Shown here in pieces: positions 26,297-35,477 of a DNA stretch of 64,000 nt. The position numbers and the translations under genes were made by a program. The DNA is from an uncultured Planctomycetaceae bacterium (lineage in GTDB: Bacteria; Planctomycetota; Planctomycetia; Planctomycetales; Planctomycetaceae). The notes beneath the pieces are model-generated. The model saw only the letters and a program-made list of their open reading frames with translations. It made no database searches and had not been told where the DNA came from. The stretch is taken from contig CALFSX010000214.1 of assembly GCA_937916515.1 (NCBI GenBank), positions 1 to 64,000 on the forward strand, read 5' to 3'. The stretch's first letter is position 1. Each line of letters starts with the position of its first letter.

Positions 26297-27148
26297 CTAA
26301 CCAACGTAAGCTTCACAGATGATTTTGATATCAGCCGTCGCCTGAGTTTGAAACTCGATGATCTCTTCAGGGGACAGATCAATCCTGATGGCGTTTAGAA
26401 TTCCTGACGTCGCAGAGACACAATCTTCAGAATTCGCGTTCCATACGTGACAGAGTTGATTTGCAGCAGCGACAGCATCAATCAGTTCGCCTCCAAAATC
26501 CGCATCAGCAGGAGCATGATGAAAGCAGATAACGTCGTTGATTTCTTCAGGCAAACCCAAGTTTTGCCCGCACTTGTGTCCGGCAACCGTATGATCGATA
26601 CCGAAGAATTCTCGTTCAGCATTCACTGCACGTGTGTTGGGTACACTTGTGGCCAGCTTTGAATACTCAATAGGCTGAGCGTCATAGAAAAACAGTTTGC
26701 CCACATCATGCACGATGCCGCCCAGAAACGCTTCGTCGGGCGATTGCATTCCCAGAGTTCTGGCCAGCGTTCTGGCGACGGAACCACAGGCCAGTGAATG
26801 TAGCCAAAGCTCAGACCGCGCTTTAGCAGTCTCCTTGTCACCCGTACCGAAGACGCCACCAACAGCGGTCGAAATCGCAAGGTCACGAAGTGCTCGCATT
26901 CCCAGCACGACCGTCGCGTGATCGACAGAACGAATTTCGCCAGCGAATCCATATAACGGACTGTTGGCAATCTGCAGCAACTTGATCGACAGCCCCGGGT
27001 CATGTTTGATAATGCCGGTGATCTCGCGAGCCGTTACGTCGGGTTTTTCACAGGCAACCATAAGCTGGCTGGCTGCGGCAGGAAATGGACGTAGTTCGAC
27101 GACGTCATCAAGGCTGTCTTTCAGCGTTTTGGCACACGAAGTTGACAT
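26297..27148 (-). CDS. HDOD domain signalling protein
   Basis: A 283-residue protein made almost entirely of an HDOD domain: ELRPFPAAASQLMVACEKPDVTA, IIKHDPGLSIKLLQIANSPLYGF and a later GGIVHDVGKLFF with HD-like residues. The internal ATG at 27148 is chosen as start, with GGAA 7-8 nt ahead; the 17 residues before it in the open frame look non-coding. HDOD proteins act as output or scaffold modules in c-di-GMP and stress signalling, usually without phosphodiesterase activity. The gene abuts a K+ channel gene, which hints at a shared regulatory role. Confidence 0.87.
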   Translation of the reverse strand: MSTSCAKTLKDSLDDVVELRPFPAAASQLMVACEKPDVTAREITGIIKHDPGLSIKLLQIANSPLYGFAGEIRSVDHATVVLGMRALRDLAISTAVGGVFGTGDKETAKARSELWLHSLACGSVARTLARTLGMQSPDEAFLGGIVHDVGKLFFYDAQPIEYSKLATSVPNTRAVNAEREFFGIDHTVAGHKCGQNLGLPEEINDVICFHHAPADADFGGELIDAVAAANQLCHVWNANSEDCVSATSGILNAIRIDLSPEEIIEFQTQATADIKIICEAYVG

Positions 27149-27333
27149 ATCGTTTCCGCATAATGAGATTGGTTCAGGCCCGGAAGAACCGCGCTTCAAT
27201 CAAAAGCCGCGGAATTGCTGGATGCCCCATCGTTCAGAACGCGGGCTTCTTGCTGCAATGCAGTAAACTTCATTGACCAGAAACGGAAATCAACATCCGC
27301 AATAGCCATTGGCGGCATTCAGAGGTCACTATT

Positions 27334-28545
27334 CTACCGGGCAATTTCCCGACCAAGCGAATCCAGCACCAGGGCCAGATGAGCGGGCAGCCAGTTTACA
27401 GTAGTGGCAACTCCGTGGCCGAACAACGTCTCTTCCACTGGCACCAACAAAACCGAGCGACCGCTGGGCTGATAGTTCACCAACAGATTTTGGCCATCGG
27501 CATGGCACCGCGTGCCTGTCTTCCAGCGAGCACACGCGTTGCGAACTCGTGTGGACAGAATAAACTTTGTGTCGAGCCCCTGAACGGGTTCTGCCAAACC
27601 GGCTTCAAGAATTGCGCCCAGTTGCCCGTTCATTGGTTCAGCGGTCGGCACAGAAACATCAGTTCCGGCAATCCCGAAGGCCTGCACCCAGTCTCCATAC
27701 TTTGCAGAAAGCATGTCACCAAACGAATGCGGCGGATACATTCTTTTGGCCGTCAACGGGCTGGCATCATCGAAGTTTCGATGATGCAGCACATGAACCA
27801 GTTTGTCATAGCCCGACGTGTCCCAGCCGTAACGAACCGGAGCTCCAAAGCTGGCAATCATCACGGAACTCGCAAGCGGATGCGGCGTTGCAGCATTAAC
27901 CAACAGCCGTTCAGCGCGCAGCCAGTGCTCTTCTTTTAAGGGGCCAGCCGCTTTAAACAATCGACCAACAGATTCACGATCATTCGCCAGCAGGTTGCTA
28001 AGAATGGCAAATCCGTTGCCAGCGTGAGAATGGCCCCACAACAACACTTTGCGATCGGGTTCGGCCTGAAGATCGTCAAGCAGACAAAGCAATCGGACGG
28101 CCAGATCGGCTCGTGCAAGATGATGATTCTGTCCGGACCATGTCGGATTCATCAACTGAACCTGAGGATCATCGCCCACAAGTCGCTGAAATTCGTCGCA
28201 AAATTCCGGAGTATAATTGCCGACATCTCCTGCCACACGGTCCGTTAACGGCTTCGTGTGCTGTTGAATTTTGGCCGCAAGTGCTTCCACGGGACCTTTC
28301 AAAGCGGGAGCACTTTCGCCGATCGACCGCAACATCTCGACGATCGCAAACGGATCATCGCCCATAAACGTGCCATGCACCAGAACCACATGTTCAACTC
28401 GCAAATCCGTGTGCAGCCTTGAGAAGTCCGGCCCCTCACCCGCGTCAACCGTCATTTGCTGAAATAACGGCTGAATCGCAGGTTGAGTCGGATAAGACTG
28501 ATGTTGAAACTGGTTCTGATATGGCATTGTAAAATCGCAGGCCAT
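27334..28545 (-). CDS. Alpha/beta-hydrolase-like protein
   Basis: A 403-residue protein with an alpha/beta-hydrolase core but no signal peptide. VVLVHGTFMGDDP (H57-G58-T59) forms the oxyanion strand-loop, and LLWGHSHAGNGFA holds the nucleophile elbow with S173. Later HHRNFDD and the C-terminal ETLFGHGVATTVNWLP may carry acid and base residues. The N-terminal 35 residues are Gln/Pro-rich. The overall pattern resembles lipase/PGAP1-like serine hydrolases acting on esters, but the substrate is unknown. An ATG six codons downstream is an alternative start; neither has a strong ribosome site. It is a separate unit from the sulfatase gene, which lies upstream on the same strand. Confidence 0.8.
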   Translation of the reverse strand: MACDFTMPYQNQFQHQSYPTQPAIQPLFQQMTVDAGEGPDFSRLHTDLRVEHVVLVHGTFMGDDPFAIVEMLRSIGESAPALKGPVEALAAKIQQHTKPLTDRVAGDVGNYTPEFCDEFQRLVGDDPQVQLMNPTWSGQNHHLARADLAVRLLCLLDDLQAEPDRKVLLWGHSHAGNGFAILSNLLANDRESVGRLFKAAGPLKEEHWLRAERLLVNAATPHPLASSVMIASFGAPVRYGWDTSGYDKLVHVLHHRNFDDASPLTAKRMYPPHSFGDMLSAKYGDWVQAFGIAGTDVSVPTAEPMNGQLGAILEAGLAEPVQGLDTKFILSTRVRNACARWKTGTRCHADGQNLLVNYQPSGRSVLLVPVEETLFGHGVATTVNWLPAHLALVLDSLGREIAR

Positions 28546-28573
28546 CCGAACGCGTCGGTTTGACGTCGTTCGA

Positions 28574-30355
28574 TTATTTCTTCGTTACGTAAGCGTAATA
28601 CGCTCCATATTCTTTGCCGTCTTTGGTGGTGAACAATGCGGTCATTCGAGTCTTGCCCTGCTTTAACTTCAGGTTGAAGACCACCTCTTTGTCGCCCGGC
28701 TTAACCGTGCTTTCAGCCGCTGCGTCGCCAACTCGAATAGACGCCTTCACAGGACGGATGGCCTTACCCGGAGTTGCACGAAAGGCCTTTGTTCCAGGCA
28801 CTGGTGGTCCGGGTGGCAAAGCAGAATCAATCGCAATATCAGCCGTTGCCGGCCAGCGACGAAGACGCACTTCGTAGTCTCCATCTTCGTGAATCATCAC
28901 GTTCCAGAACCCCGTGTTGCCCTTGCCATTCATCGCCTGCCGGATTTGTGACTGATTCCAGGGTGTTAAGTCTGTTGTGATCCAGTCGTGAGACGTCAAT
29001 CGAGCAGGGTTGTCTTTGGGATGGCCAAGATAAATGGCCGTATCGTTGCTGAACGATGGCAGCAGATCGGCCCACCATTGCTCATAGAACTTCGTCAGGC
29101 GTTCCACGACTTCCGGATGTCCAGAAGCGACATCGGACGCCTGTCCTGGATCATTCTTGATATCGTAAAGTTGTTTGCCGTTGATCAGCCGCCAATCGGA
29201 CGTCATCACGGAACTCTTTCGCCACTTAATCGGGTCTTTCACTCGCTGTGAGTCGGTGACAAGTATTCGGTCCATCCACTTAACAGCGATATCCGGGTTC
29301 ATCAGCGCAGCCAGGCTGACTCCATCGAATTTCACGCCTTCCGGAGCAGCGATTTGGCACATTTCAATCAAGGTTGGCAGAACGTCAACATGTGCGGTGA
29401 TGGGCTCGACATCTCGTCCACCCACCAGCTTGCCATTCGGCCAGTGAACGAAGAAGGGAACTCGATGCCCTCCATCGTATTCGCTACCTTTGCCGTCACG
29501 CATTCCGGAATTGTGCGTCTTCCAACCAGACGACGAGCCGTTATCTGTGGTGAAGATAAAGATCGTGTTATCTGTCAGTTTTTCTTCGTCAAGAAATGCT
29601 CGCATCTTGCCGACGTTGTCGTCGATGTTCGCAATCATGCCGAAAAAGTGCTGCAGCCCGACATTACCAACGTCGGCGTATGGCTTCGCAAATTCTTCCG
29701 GAGCATGCATCGGCCCGTGCGGAGCGTTTGTCGCAATGTACGCCAGAAACGGCTTGCCTTCTTCTTTGGAAGTCTTAATAAACTTCTTCGCGTAATCAAA
29801 GAACACATCGGTACAGAATCCTTTCACAGGTTCCGGAGTTCCGTTGTGCCAGTAACTTCCATCAAAGTAGGCGTTGTCCCAATAGTCAGGTGTCTGCCCA
29901 ACTCCACCACCGCCGTGTCGCATAACTTCTGTGTAGCCTCGATCTTCCGGCCGATACGGATAGTTGTCACCCAGATGCCACTTGCCAAACATGCCGGTTA
30001 CATATCCCGCATCTTTGAATACCTGCCCCATGGTGACTTCGTTTTCGCGAAGCATCGATCGCCCCATGATGGTGTGCCAAACACCGGTTCGGTTCGTCCA
30101 GTGGCCCGTTAAAAAGGCCGACCGAGTTGGCGAACATGTCGGCGAAACGTGATAGTCTTTTAATCGAACCGAATCTTCGTACAGCTTGTCGATTTCCGGC
30201 GTCTTCAGAATTGGATTGCCATGACACGACAGATCGCCATAACCCTGATCGTCGGTGATCACAATCACAACGTTTGGCTTGTCAGCAGCAATGCATGCAT
30301 TGCCAAAGACTGATACCGAAAAAACAAAAAGGACAACGTACGACAGAAGTTTCAT
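28574..30355 (-). CDS. Secreted arylsulfatase (formylglycine type)
   Basis: A 593-residue sulfatase. The start at 30355 gives a signal peptide (MKLLSYVVLFVFSVSVFG) with GGAG about 8 nt upstream; the longer frame to 30418 is less likely. NVVIVITDDQGYGDLSCHG binds the metal, and C74 in TCSPTRSAFLTGHW is the formylglycine site (C-x-P-x-R). GKWHLGD and FTTDNGSSSGWKTHNSGMRDGKGSEYDGGHRVPFF follow in the order expected for arylsulfatase A-like enzymes. Residues 470-593 form an extra beta-rich domain (PPGPPVPGTKAFRATPGKAI, VFNLKLKQGKTRM) common on planctomycete sulfatases. It would desulfate extracellular polysaccharides in the periplasm. Confidence 0.93.
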   Translation of the reverse strand: MKLLSYVVLFVFSVSVFGNACIAADKPNVVIVITDDQGYGDLSCHGNPILKTPEIDKLYEDSVRLKDYHVSPTCSPTRSAFLTGHWTNRTGVWHTIMGRSMLRENEVTMGQVFKDAGYVTGMFGKWHLGDNYPYRPEDRGYTEVMRHGGGGVGQTPDYWDNAYFDGSYWHNGTPEPVKGFCTDVFFDYAKKFIKTSKEEGKPFLAYIATNAPHGPMHAPEEFAKPYADVGNVGLQHFFGMIANIDDNVGKMRAFLDEEKLTDNTIFIFTTDNGSSSGWKTHNSGMRDGKGSEYDGGHRVPFFVHWPNGKLVGGRDVEPITAHVDVLPTLIEMCQIAAPEGVKFDGVSLAALMNPDIAVKWMDRILVTDSQRVKDPIKWRKSSVMTSDWRLINGKQLYDIKNDPGQASDVASGHPEVVERLTKFYEQWWADLLPSFSNDTAIYLGHPKDNPARLTSHDWITTDLTPWNQSQIRQAMNGKGNTGFWNVMIHEDGDYEVRLRRWPATADIAIDSALPPGPPVPGTKAFRATPGKAIRPVKASIRVGDAAAESTVKPGDKEVVFNLKLKQGKTRMTALFTTKDGKEYGAYYAYVTKK

Positions 30356-30806
30356 AGATCGCTCCAAACAGGCACACAGATGTGCACATATCGCAACAAA
30401 CAAGGCCCCAAATTGCAACCGCGCCGCAGTTGCTGGTGATGGCGACTCATTGGTGAAAGTGCGTCAACCACCAGCTTGTGTCTCAAAAACTCTCCAACAT
30501 CAGCAAGAAGAATGCCTATCCCAACTGACCCCTGAATCTAACGCCCCGGACTTGAGTGCGATCAAAGCCTTGGCCTCGTTTTCACAATCAGCCTCGTAAT
30601 CGCCAGCTGATTGGCACGATGCCCTGAAACTGCGCGGTTCGATCTACACAGCGTGCGAATACGCACGGACGTTCGATGAAAACTCCATGAGCTCTGTTCG
30701 CGACAGGTCGGCACAAGGCTTGCAGCATTAAGCAGGCATAATTGGCGCGTGCTAAACCTCAGCCCAGAAAACCTCGACATTCGACAACAACACCAGGGAA
30801 TACGTG
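30356..30806. other. 451-bp divergent intergenic stretch, no gene seen
   Basis: Between the divergent sulfatase and Usp genes. Only short frames with no recognisable product occur. Promoters for both genes are expected here, but I cannot define them. Confidence 0.45.
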
Positions 30807-31763
30807 ATGAAACACTTCAAAAACATTTTGGTTGCTACGGACACACGATTGGACGCCCATCCCATTGTTGAAGAGGCCGCGCTGATCGCTCAACGTAACG
30901 GTGCGACGCTAAAGCTCGTTGATGTCGTGCCGGATTTTTCGTGGCTTGCCAGAATGACGGTCACAGATCACGAATCGTTGCGGCAGCTGATGGGTCGGGA
31001 AAAACAAACGAAGCTTGACGAACTTGCGGCAGCGATTCGGAAACATGGCGTCGACGTAGAAGCTAAAGTGCTGTGGGGAAAAACGTCTGTGGAAATTATC
31101 CGTGAGGTTCTGCGAGGGCAGCACGATTTGCTGCTTCGCGTCGCAAAGGGGCACGAAAGTCGTCATACGGGATTCTTTGGAGCAACCGGTCGACGACTGC
31201 TTCGCGATTGTCCGTGCGCCGTGTGGCTGGTTTCAGCAGCTGACAAGCTTGTGTATACGCACGTTATGGGGTGTATCGATACGTCCAGCGACAGCGAGAT
31301 TGACGCTGAACTGAATGCGAAGGTCTACGAACTGGCGTCGACGATCAGCCAACAACACAAAGCTCGCTTCACGCTGCTGCATGCATGGTACATCGATGCG
31401 GAGAGCATGCTGAGTCACCGCATGTCACGGGCCGACATGGCGAAGTTGCACGAAGAACGTAAAGAGTTTGTGGAAACCAGGCTAGATGCGTTTCTGCAGT
31501 CTCGCGAAACAGGAGGGCGTCCCGACAACGTCGAACTGGTAAAGAGTGATGCGCCTTTGCTTATTCCTGCCTATACGAAAGAACGCAGTGTTGATCTTGT
31601 CGTGATGGGCACCGTGGCTCGCAGCGGCTTGACCGGAATGGTCATCGGCAACACAGCGGAGCGAATTCTGGACGATCTGCAATGTTCCGTGCTGGCATTG
31701 AAACCAAACAGCTTCGTTTCTCCCATCACATATTCCGAATACATCAATCCCACGACAGAATAA
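30807..31763 (+). CDS. Tandem universal stress protein
   Basis: 318 residues containing two Usp domains. The ATG at 30807 is used, with AGGGA 7 nt upstream; the GTG just before it is in frame but less likely. Domain 1 (1-145) starts KNILVATDTRLDAHPI and includes LRVAKGHES and FFGATGRRLLRDCPC in the ATP-loop position. Domain 2 (about 150-310) ends with DLVVMGTVARSGLTGMVIGN, the G-2x-G-9x-G-type ATP-binding loop, and ERILDDLQCSVLALKP. E. coli UspE has the same two-domain layout. The protein is cytoplasmic and probably binds nucleotide to signal stress; it has no operon partner. Confidence 0.92.
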   Translation: MKHFKNILVATDTRLDAHPIVEEAALIAQRNGATLKLVDVVPDFSWLARMTVTDHESLRQLMGREKQTKLDELAAAIRKHGVDVEAKVLWGKTSVEIIREVLRGQHDLLLRVAKGHESRHTGFFGATGRRLLRDCPCAVWLVSAADKLVYTHVMGCIDTSSDSEIDAELNAKVYELASTISQQHKARFTLLHAWYIDAESMLSHRMSRADMAKLHEERKEFVETRLDAFLQSRETGGRPDNVELVKSDAPLLIPAYTKERSVDLVVMGTVARSGLTGMVIGNTAERILDDLQCSVLALKPNSFVSPITYSEYINPTTE

Positions 31764-31885
31764 GCGACACCACGAAGGCGGACCAAAATTGCAGGCCATC
31801 TAAACTACGTTGGCCCCTGGTTGTTGGGTTCCCGAAACATTCATCAGAATGCTTTCTGCTGCTGAAAACAATCGAAACATCACTA

Positions 31886-32106
31886 ATGAGGTCGTCGCGT
31901 ACTATCGGATGAGTTCAGACACGACGCGGTGGACCTTGTTGAGAAGCAGGGCTATCCGTTCAGAGCTCCCTCTGAGCCGGTCAACTTATCCTCACGAAGT
32001 ATTTGTGAGTGGCACTGGATGTTTGCTCCTCTACCTTAAAGTATGGTCACCAGTCTTTTGCCTTAAACTGCAGGCTGAGATCAAGCGGCTTCGCGGGCAA
32101 AATGCG
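31886..32106 (+). pseudogene. Decayed IS3-family transposase OrfA fragment
   Basis: The remains of an OrfA protein are spread over three frames. ATG at 31886 gives MRSSRT; from 31908, one frame over, comes DEFRHDAVDLVEKQGYPF with LSSRSICEWHWMFAP, matching the OrfA helix-turn-helix (T-D-E-F-[KR]-x-D-A-V-x-L-V ... L-x-x-W-H). After a TAA, a third frame (from 32068) reads LQAEIKRLRGQNA, the leucine-zipper segment. At least two frameshifts and a stop make it non-functional. No OrfB or terminal inverted repeats are visible nearby. It marks the gap of 764 bp between the Usp gene and the next gene as an old insertion site. Confidence 0.75.
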
Positions 32107-32527
32107 TTGAAATCGCCATCTTTGTGAAAGACATGGTTCCGTCCATTCCCCCGGTTCAGCACATGGTAAGCAACGCTACCGCTCGATGCTTTGGCATATT
32201 CGTGGCATACGCAAAGTCGATCCCCAAGTCACCTTCGTCGTATAGTAGAATGTCGCCGTTTGAAGTCGTTCGTTTTGGGTTCCCAACTCAAAAAACCAAA
32301 CAACACCAGTTGATGCGAAACGCACACCCTCCAACGAACTAAAATGTCACTTGGCGTTTAAGGTGCAGGCACTTGACTCAATGGGAACAAGTTCGGTTCA
32401 ATACGAGTGTTCAGTAACAGAATCGAGCTGGGTATGTCGCCGTTGATAAAATCAGGGCTCCAGGAAAGACGACCAGTCGGACGGCTATGTCACTGAAGAA
32501 CCGTGCCGGACAAAATGAGGTGCAATA
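32107..32527. other. Intergenic stretch behind the IS remnant
   Basis: About 420 bp with no recognisable coding sequence. It could include further unrecognisable transposon debris and the promoter of the following gene. Confidence 0.4.
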
Positions 32528-33388
32528 ATGACGGTAGAAACTTATCGACACTCGGGTGGTATCGGGGCACTTGGAATTCCGTTGATGTGCCTGGGTGGCG
32601 GATTGACCACTGTGACTCTTGGAGTGGCCTACGCATACGCCTTGGCATGGATCCCATTTGTCTATGTTAGCTTTCTGCTGACGGCAGGGTTTGGGGCCCT
32701 CGTTGGACTGGTCGTTGGAATCTGCGCAAAGTTGGGGAAGGTTCGCAATCCACTGGTCGCGGGAATTATTGGAGTGTTCTGCGCGATCCTTGGTCTTTAC
32801 GTGGCATGGGCGTTTGACGCCTTAGCCAGATTTGGCAGTGATGAAATCCCCGGCCCCATGTTCGCCCCCGACCTTTTAGTGGAATACATCAAATATTTCT
32901 ACGAAGAGGGCTTCTGGGGAATTGGCCGAGCCAACGCTACCGTATCCGGAATGTTTCTCGCCGCGATCTGGGCCGCCGAAGCGATTGTGCTTATCGGACT
33001 CGCATGGCTACTTTCGAGCGGTTTCATTTCAACGCACCCTTTCTGTGAGAACTGCCAAACGTGGACCAATCAATCCGAAGGTATCGCTAAGATCAACCCT
33101 CCGCACGGTGATGTTTCAGTCATCGAACAACTCTGCGATGGTCAAATCGACGCGATCAGCAAATTCAAACTCTGTGACCCCGAAGCGGCAGATTACATCC
33201 GAATCGATACCGCCATTTGCCCCACGTGCACCGAGTCAAACTTTGTCTCAGTGTATGTCGTTGAAACAACACAAGATAAGGACGGAAACAACAAAGTGGA
33301 ATCAAAGCCACTGAAGCAGAATATGATTGTAAGCAGCGAGGAGACGCAACGCTTATCGAGTATCCTCGAGGAACTTTCCGCGACGTAA
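32528..33388 (+). CDS. Membrane protein with C-terminal zinc-ribbon-like segment
   Basis: A 286-residue protein of unknown function. Four hydrophobic helices lie at about 10-32, 36-62, 74-98 and 140-165, with a short extracytoplasmic loop (PGPMFAPDLLVEYIKYFYEEG) between the third and fourth. The C-terminal 110 residues are cytoplasmic, with two cysteine pairs, FCENCQTW and AICPTCTES, that could form one zinc ribbon. The start has AGGTG 6-7 nt upstream. Membrane-plus-zinc-ribbon proteins of this sort are frequent in planctomycetes, but I know no function. It follows the decayed IS3 fragment and stands alone. Confidence 0.75.
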   Translation: MTVETYRHSGGIGALGIPLMCLGGGLTTVTLGVAYAYALAWIPFVYVSFLLTAGFGALVGLVVGICAKLGKVRNPLVAGIIGVFCAILGLYVAWAFDALARFGSDEIPGPMFAPDLLVEYIKYFYEEGFWGIGRANATVSGMFLAAIWAAEAIVLIGLAWLLSSGFISTHPFCENCQTWTNQSEGIAKINPPHGDVSVIEQLCDGQIDAISKFKLCDPEAADYIRIDTAICPTCTESNFVSVYVVETTQDKDGNNKVESKPLKQNMIVSSEETQRLSSILEELSAT

Positions 33389-33693
33389 CGACCGCAAAAA
33401 AAGAACGTCAGAAATAAAACCGCTCACACTTCTGTTTATGTTTTTGCCGCACATCTTCTTGTCGTATCAGAAACCAGGATCGACCGGATTCGACGCATTG
33501 AATTCAAATCATCACAAGACGCAAACATCGGGGACATAGCGTTATGGGCGAACGGCTGAGTCGTAGTCGGCGACGGCCAGCCGTATTGCGGGCGAGTACA
33601 AGCGCTGAGTCATTGTTCCGTTCTGCAACCTTTCAACTTGGGATACGCGAAATCGTTTTATGGCGTCCTTGAATCGGCGGCTGCCGGATCGAG
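33389..33693. other. Convergent intergenic stretch, no gene seen
   Basis: 305 bp, A/T-richer at its left end. No hairpin or gene stands out. Confidence 0.4.
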
Positions 33694-34788
33694 TCATTCT
33701 GATTGTCGAGGCTTTACTGCTCGTGCATATTGGACCGGCAGGACTTCCGAAGAGTTTTCCACGTCAAGCTGTGCTGCCGCATGGTACGGCCAATAGGGGT
33801 CACGCAGCATTTCTCTCGCCAGCACGACCAGATCGGTGTCCTGATCTCGAATTGCCTGGTCCGCCTGTTGTGGATCAGTGATCATCCAACCTGCTGCCGT
33901 TGGAATTCCTGCTTCTTTGCGAATGCGACTGGTGATTGGAATCATAAAGCCCGGTCCCCATGGAACCCGCGAGATGTCGGGCGTCACAAATCCGTGGCTG
34001 ACATCCAACAGGTCAAGTCCCGCATCTTTCAGGCGGCGAACAAGCTCAATAGATTCTTCAATCGTTACGCCGCCCTCAATCCAGTCGGTCACTGAAAGTC
34101 GAGCGGTCAATGGCAATCGCTCCGGCCATGCCTTGCGAACAGCGGTGAACGTCTCAAGCATGAATCGAATGCGGTTCTCAAAGGAGCCCCCGTATTCGTC
34201 TGTTCTTGTGTTGGCCAATGGAGAATAGAATTCGTGAGCAAGATAGCCGTGTGCAAAGTGAAGTTCCAGCCATTCAAATCCCGCCGCCAGGGCTCTCTTA
34301 GCCGCCGCGACAAAGGCATCCTGAACCCGCACAATATCTTCGACAGTCATCTCTCTGGGAGTCTTCGCAAGTGTTCCGCCAAACGGAACAGCTGAAGGTG
34401 CAATCGTGTCCCAGCCACCCTTTCCCGTTTCAATATGATTGTCACCTTCCCACGGTTTGTTAGCACTTGCCTTCCGACCGGCATGGGCGATCTGAATACC
34501 GGGAACCGTCCCAACATCTTTCATGAATCGCACAATGCGGGCAAACGGCTCAACATGTTCATCAAGGTACATTCCCGTGTCAGCGGGGCTGATGCGACCT
34601 TCCGGTGAAACTGCCGTCGCCTCAACGATCACCAGCCCGGCACCACCTACCGCACGAGAACCAAGATGCACGAAGTGCCAATCGTTCGGGAATCCGTTTT
34701 CAGACGAATACTGACACATAGGCGAGACGCCAATGCGGTTTTTGAGCAGCACATCTTTCAACTGAAACTCTTGAAATAAACTCGTCAT
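33694..34788 (-). CDS. NADH:flavin oxidoreductase, YqjM/NamA-type old yellow enzyme
   Basis: A 364-residue TIM-barrel flavoprotein of the thermophilic-like OYE class. VSPMCQYSSENG near the N-terminus contains the cysteine that tunes the flavin in YqjM. IQIAHAGRKAS, WLELHFAHGYLAHEFYSPLANTRTD and YGGSFENRIRFMLE supply the substrate pocket and OYE signature, and VVLAREMLRDPYWPYHAA ends the barrel. It reduces alpha,beta-unsaturated carbonyls and quinone-like electrophiles with NADPH. It is on the same strand as the DoxX, pirin and MarR genes upstream, a grouping typical of electrophile/quinone detoxification loci. Confidence 0.94.
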   Translation of the reverse strand: MTSLFQEFQLKDVLLKNRIGVSPMCQYSSENGFPNDWHFVHLGSRAVGGAGLVIVEATAVSPEGRISPADTGMYLDEHVEPFARIVRFMKDVGTVPGIQIAHAGRKASANKPWEGDNHIETGKGGWDTIAPSAVPFGGTLAKTPREMTVEDIVRVQDAFVAAAKRALAAGFEWLELHFAHGYLAHEFYSPLANTRTDEYGGSFENRIRFMLETFTAVRKAWPERLPLTARLSVTDWIEGGVTIEESIELVRRLKDAGLDLLDVSHGFVTPDISRVPWGPGFMIPITSRIRKEAGIPTAAGWMITDPQQADQAIRDQDTDLVVLAREMLRDPYWPYHAAAQLDVENSSEVLPVQYARAVKPRQSE

Positions 34789-35037
34789 TACCTTGTTCCT
34801 AATTGGGTCTTGTCAGGTTAAGTCCTGGTGATCTGGACGGAAGCGTTCATGGAGGATTATGGATTTGGAAAGGATGGCCGGTGTTGGAGCGAGGTGCGAA
34901 CGGAACACCGGAGTTTCCTTCGAAAGCTCAGCCCAAACCCGGTCGCCCACATCTGAATTCCGAACTCGAATTCGGTGAGCCCGCCCGATCTGGACATTTC
35001 GCTGGGGTGATGGATCAAACAATCACAACGTTGATTA

Positions 35038-35441
35038 TCAGGCCGCTTTCGAGGCGACAAGCTTTGCGTCCAAACTTAATTCGCCCGCTCCATTGGCCAT
35101 CAGGAACACCATCGTCCCCATCAGAGAAAGATTCTTCATAAATTGAATCATCTGCATCTGTTGTTCCTGACCTTCAAACTTCCAGAAGTCATGGAAGAAG
35201 TAGGTTGCGAGCACAAGAGCAAGGCCGCTCCCAGATGAATTTTGAAGCCTGCAATCACAGACAAGCTTCCGGCAATCAGAAACACAATGGCTCCCGCCAG
35301 CATCAATTCAGGAAACGGAACTCCCTCCGATGCCATATACGTTGCCACACTTTTGAAGTTTGGAATTTTGTTACCGATAGCACTCATCAAAAAGATGGTG
35401 GCGATCATCAATCGACCGAACAGAGATGCTACTGCCTGCAT
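35038..35441 (-). pseudogene. DoxX family membrane protein, frameshifted
   Basis: The first part (start at 35441, with AAGGA 8 nt upstream) reads MQAVASLFGRLMIATIFLMS and GAIVFLIAGSLSVIAGFKIHLGAALLL, as in DoxX/YphA four-helix proteins. At about 35212-35214 the frame breaks: TTG-TG-CTC is one base short of TTG-GTG-CTC. The next frame continues with LATYFFHDFWKFEGQEQQMQ, MIQFMKNLSLMGTMVFLMA and the expected ending down to the TGA at 35038. The homology is otherwise uninterrupted, so it is either a very recent inactivation or a sequencing error. DoxX proteins accompany thiol/quinone redox stress genes (e.g. catD of Bacillus). Confidence 0.85.
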
Positions 35442-35477
35442 GGTTCGTTTCCTTAACATGATTTTGTAAATGGTTGT

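Noticed and set aside
29354-30112. 252-codon antisense open frame
   Set aside because: Opposite the catalytic part of the arylsulfatase; no recognisable motif.
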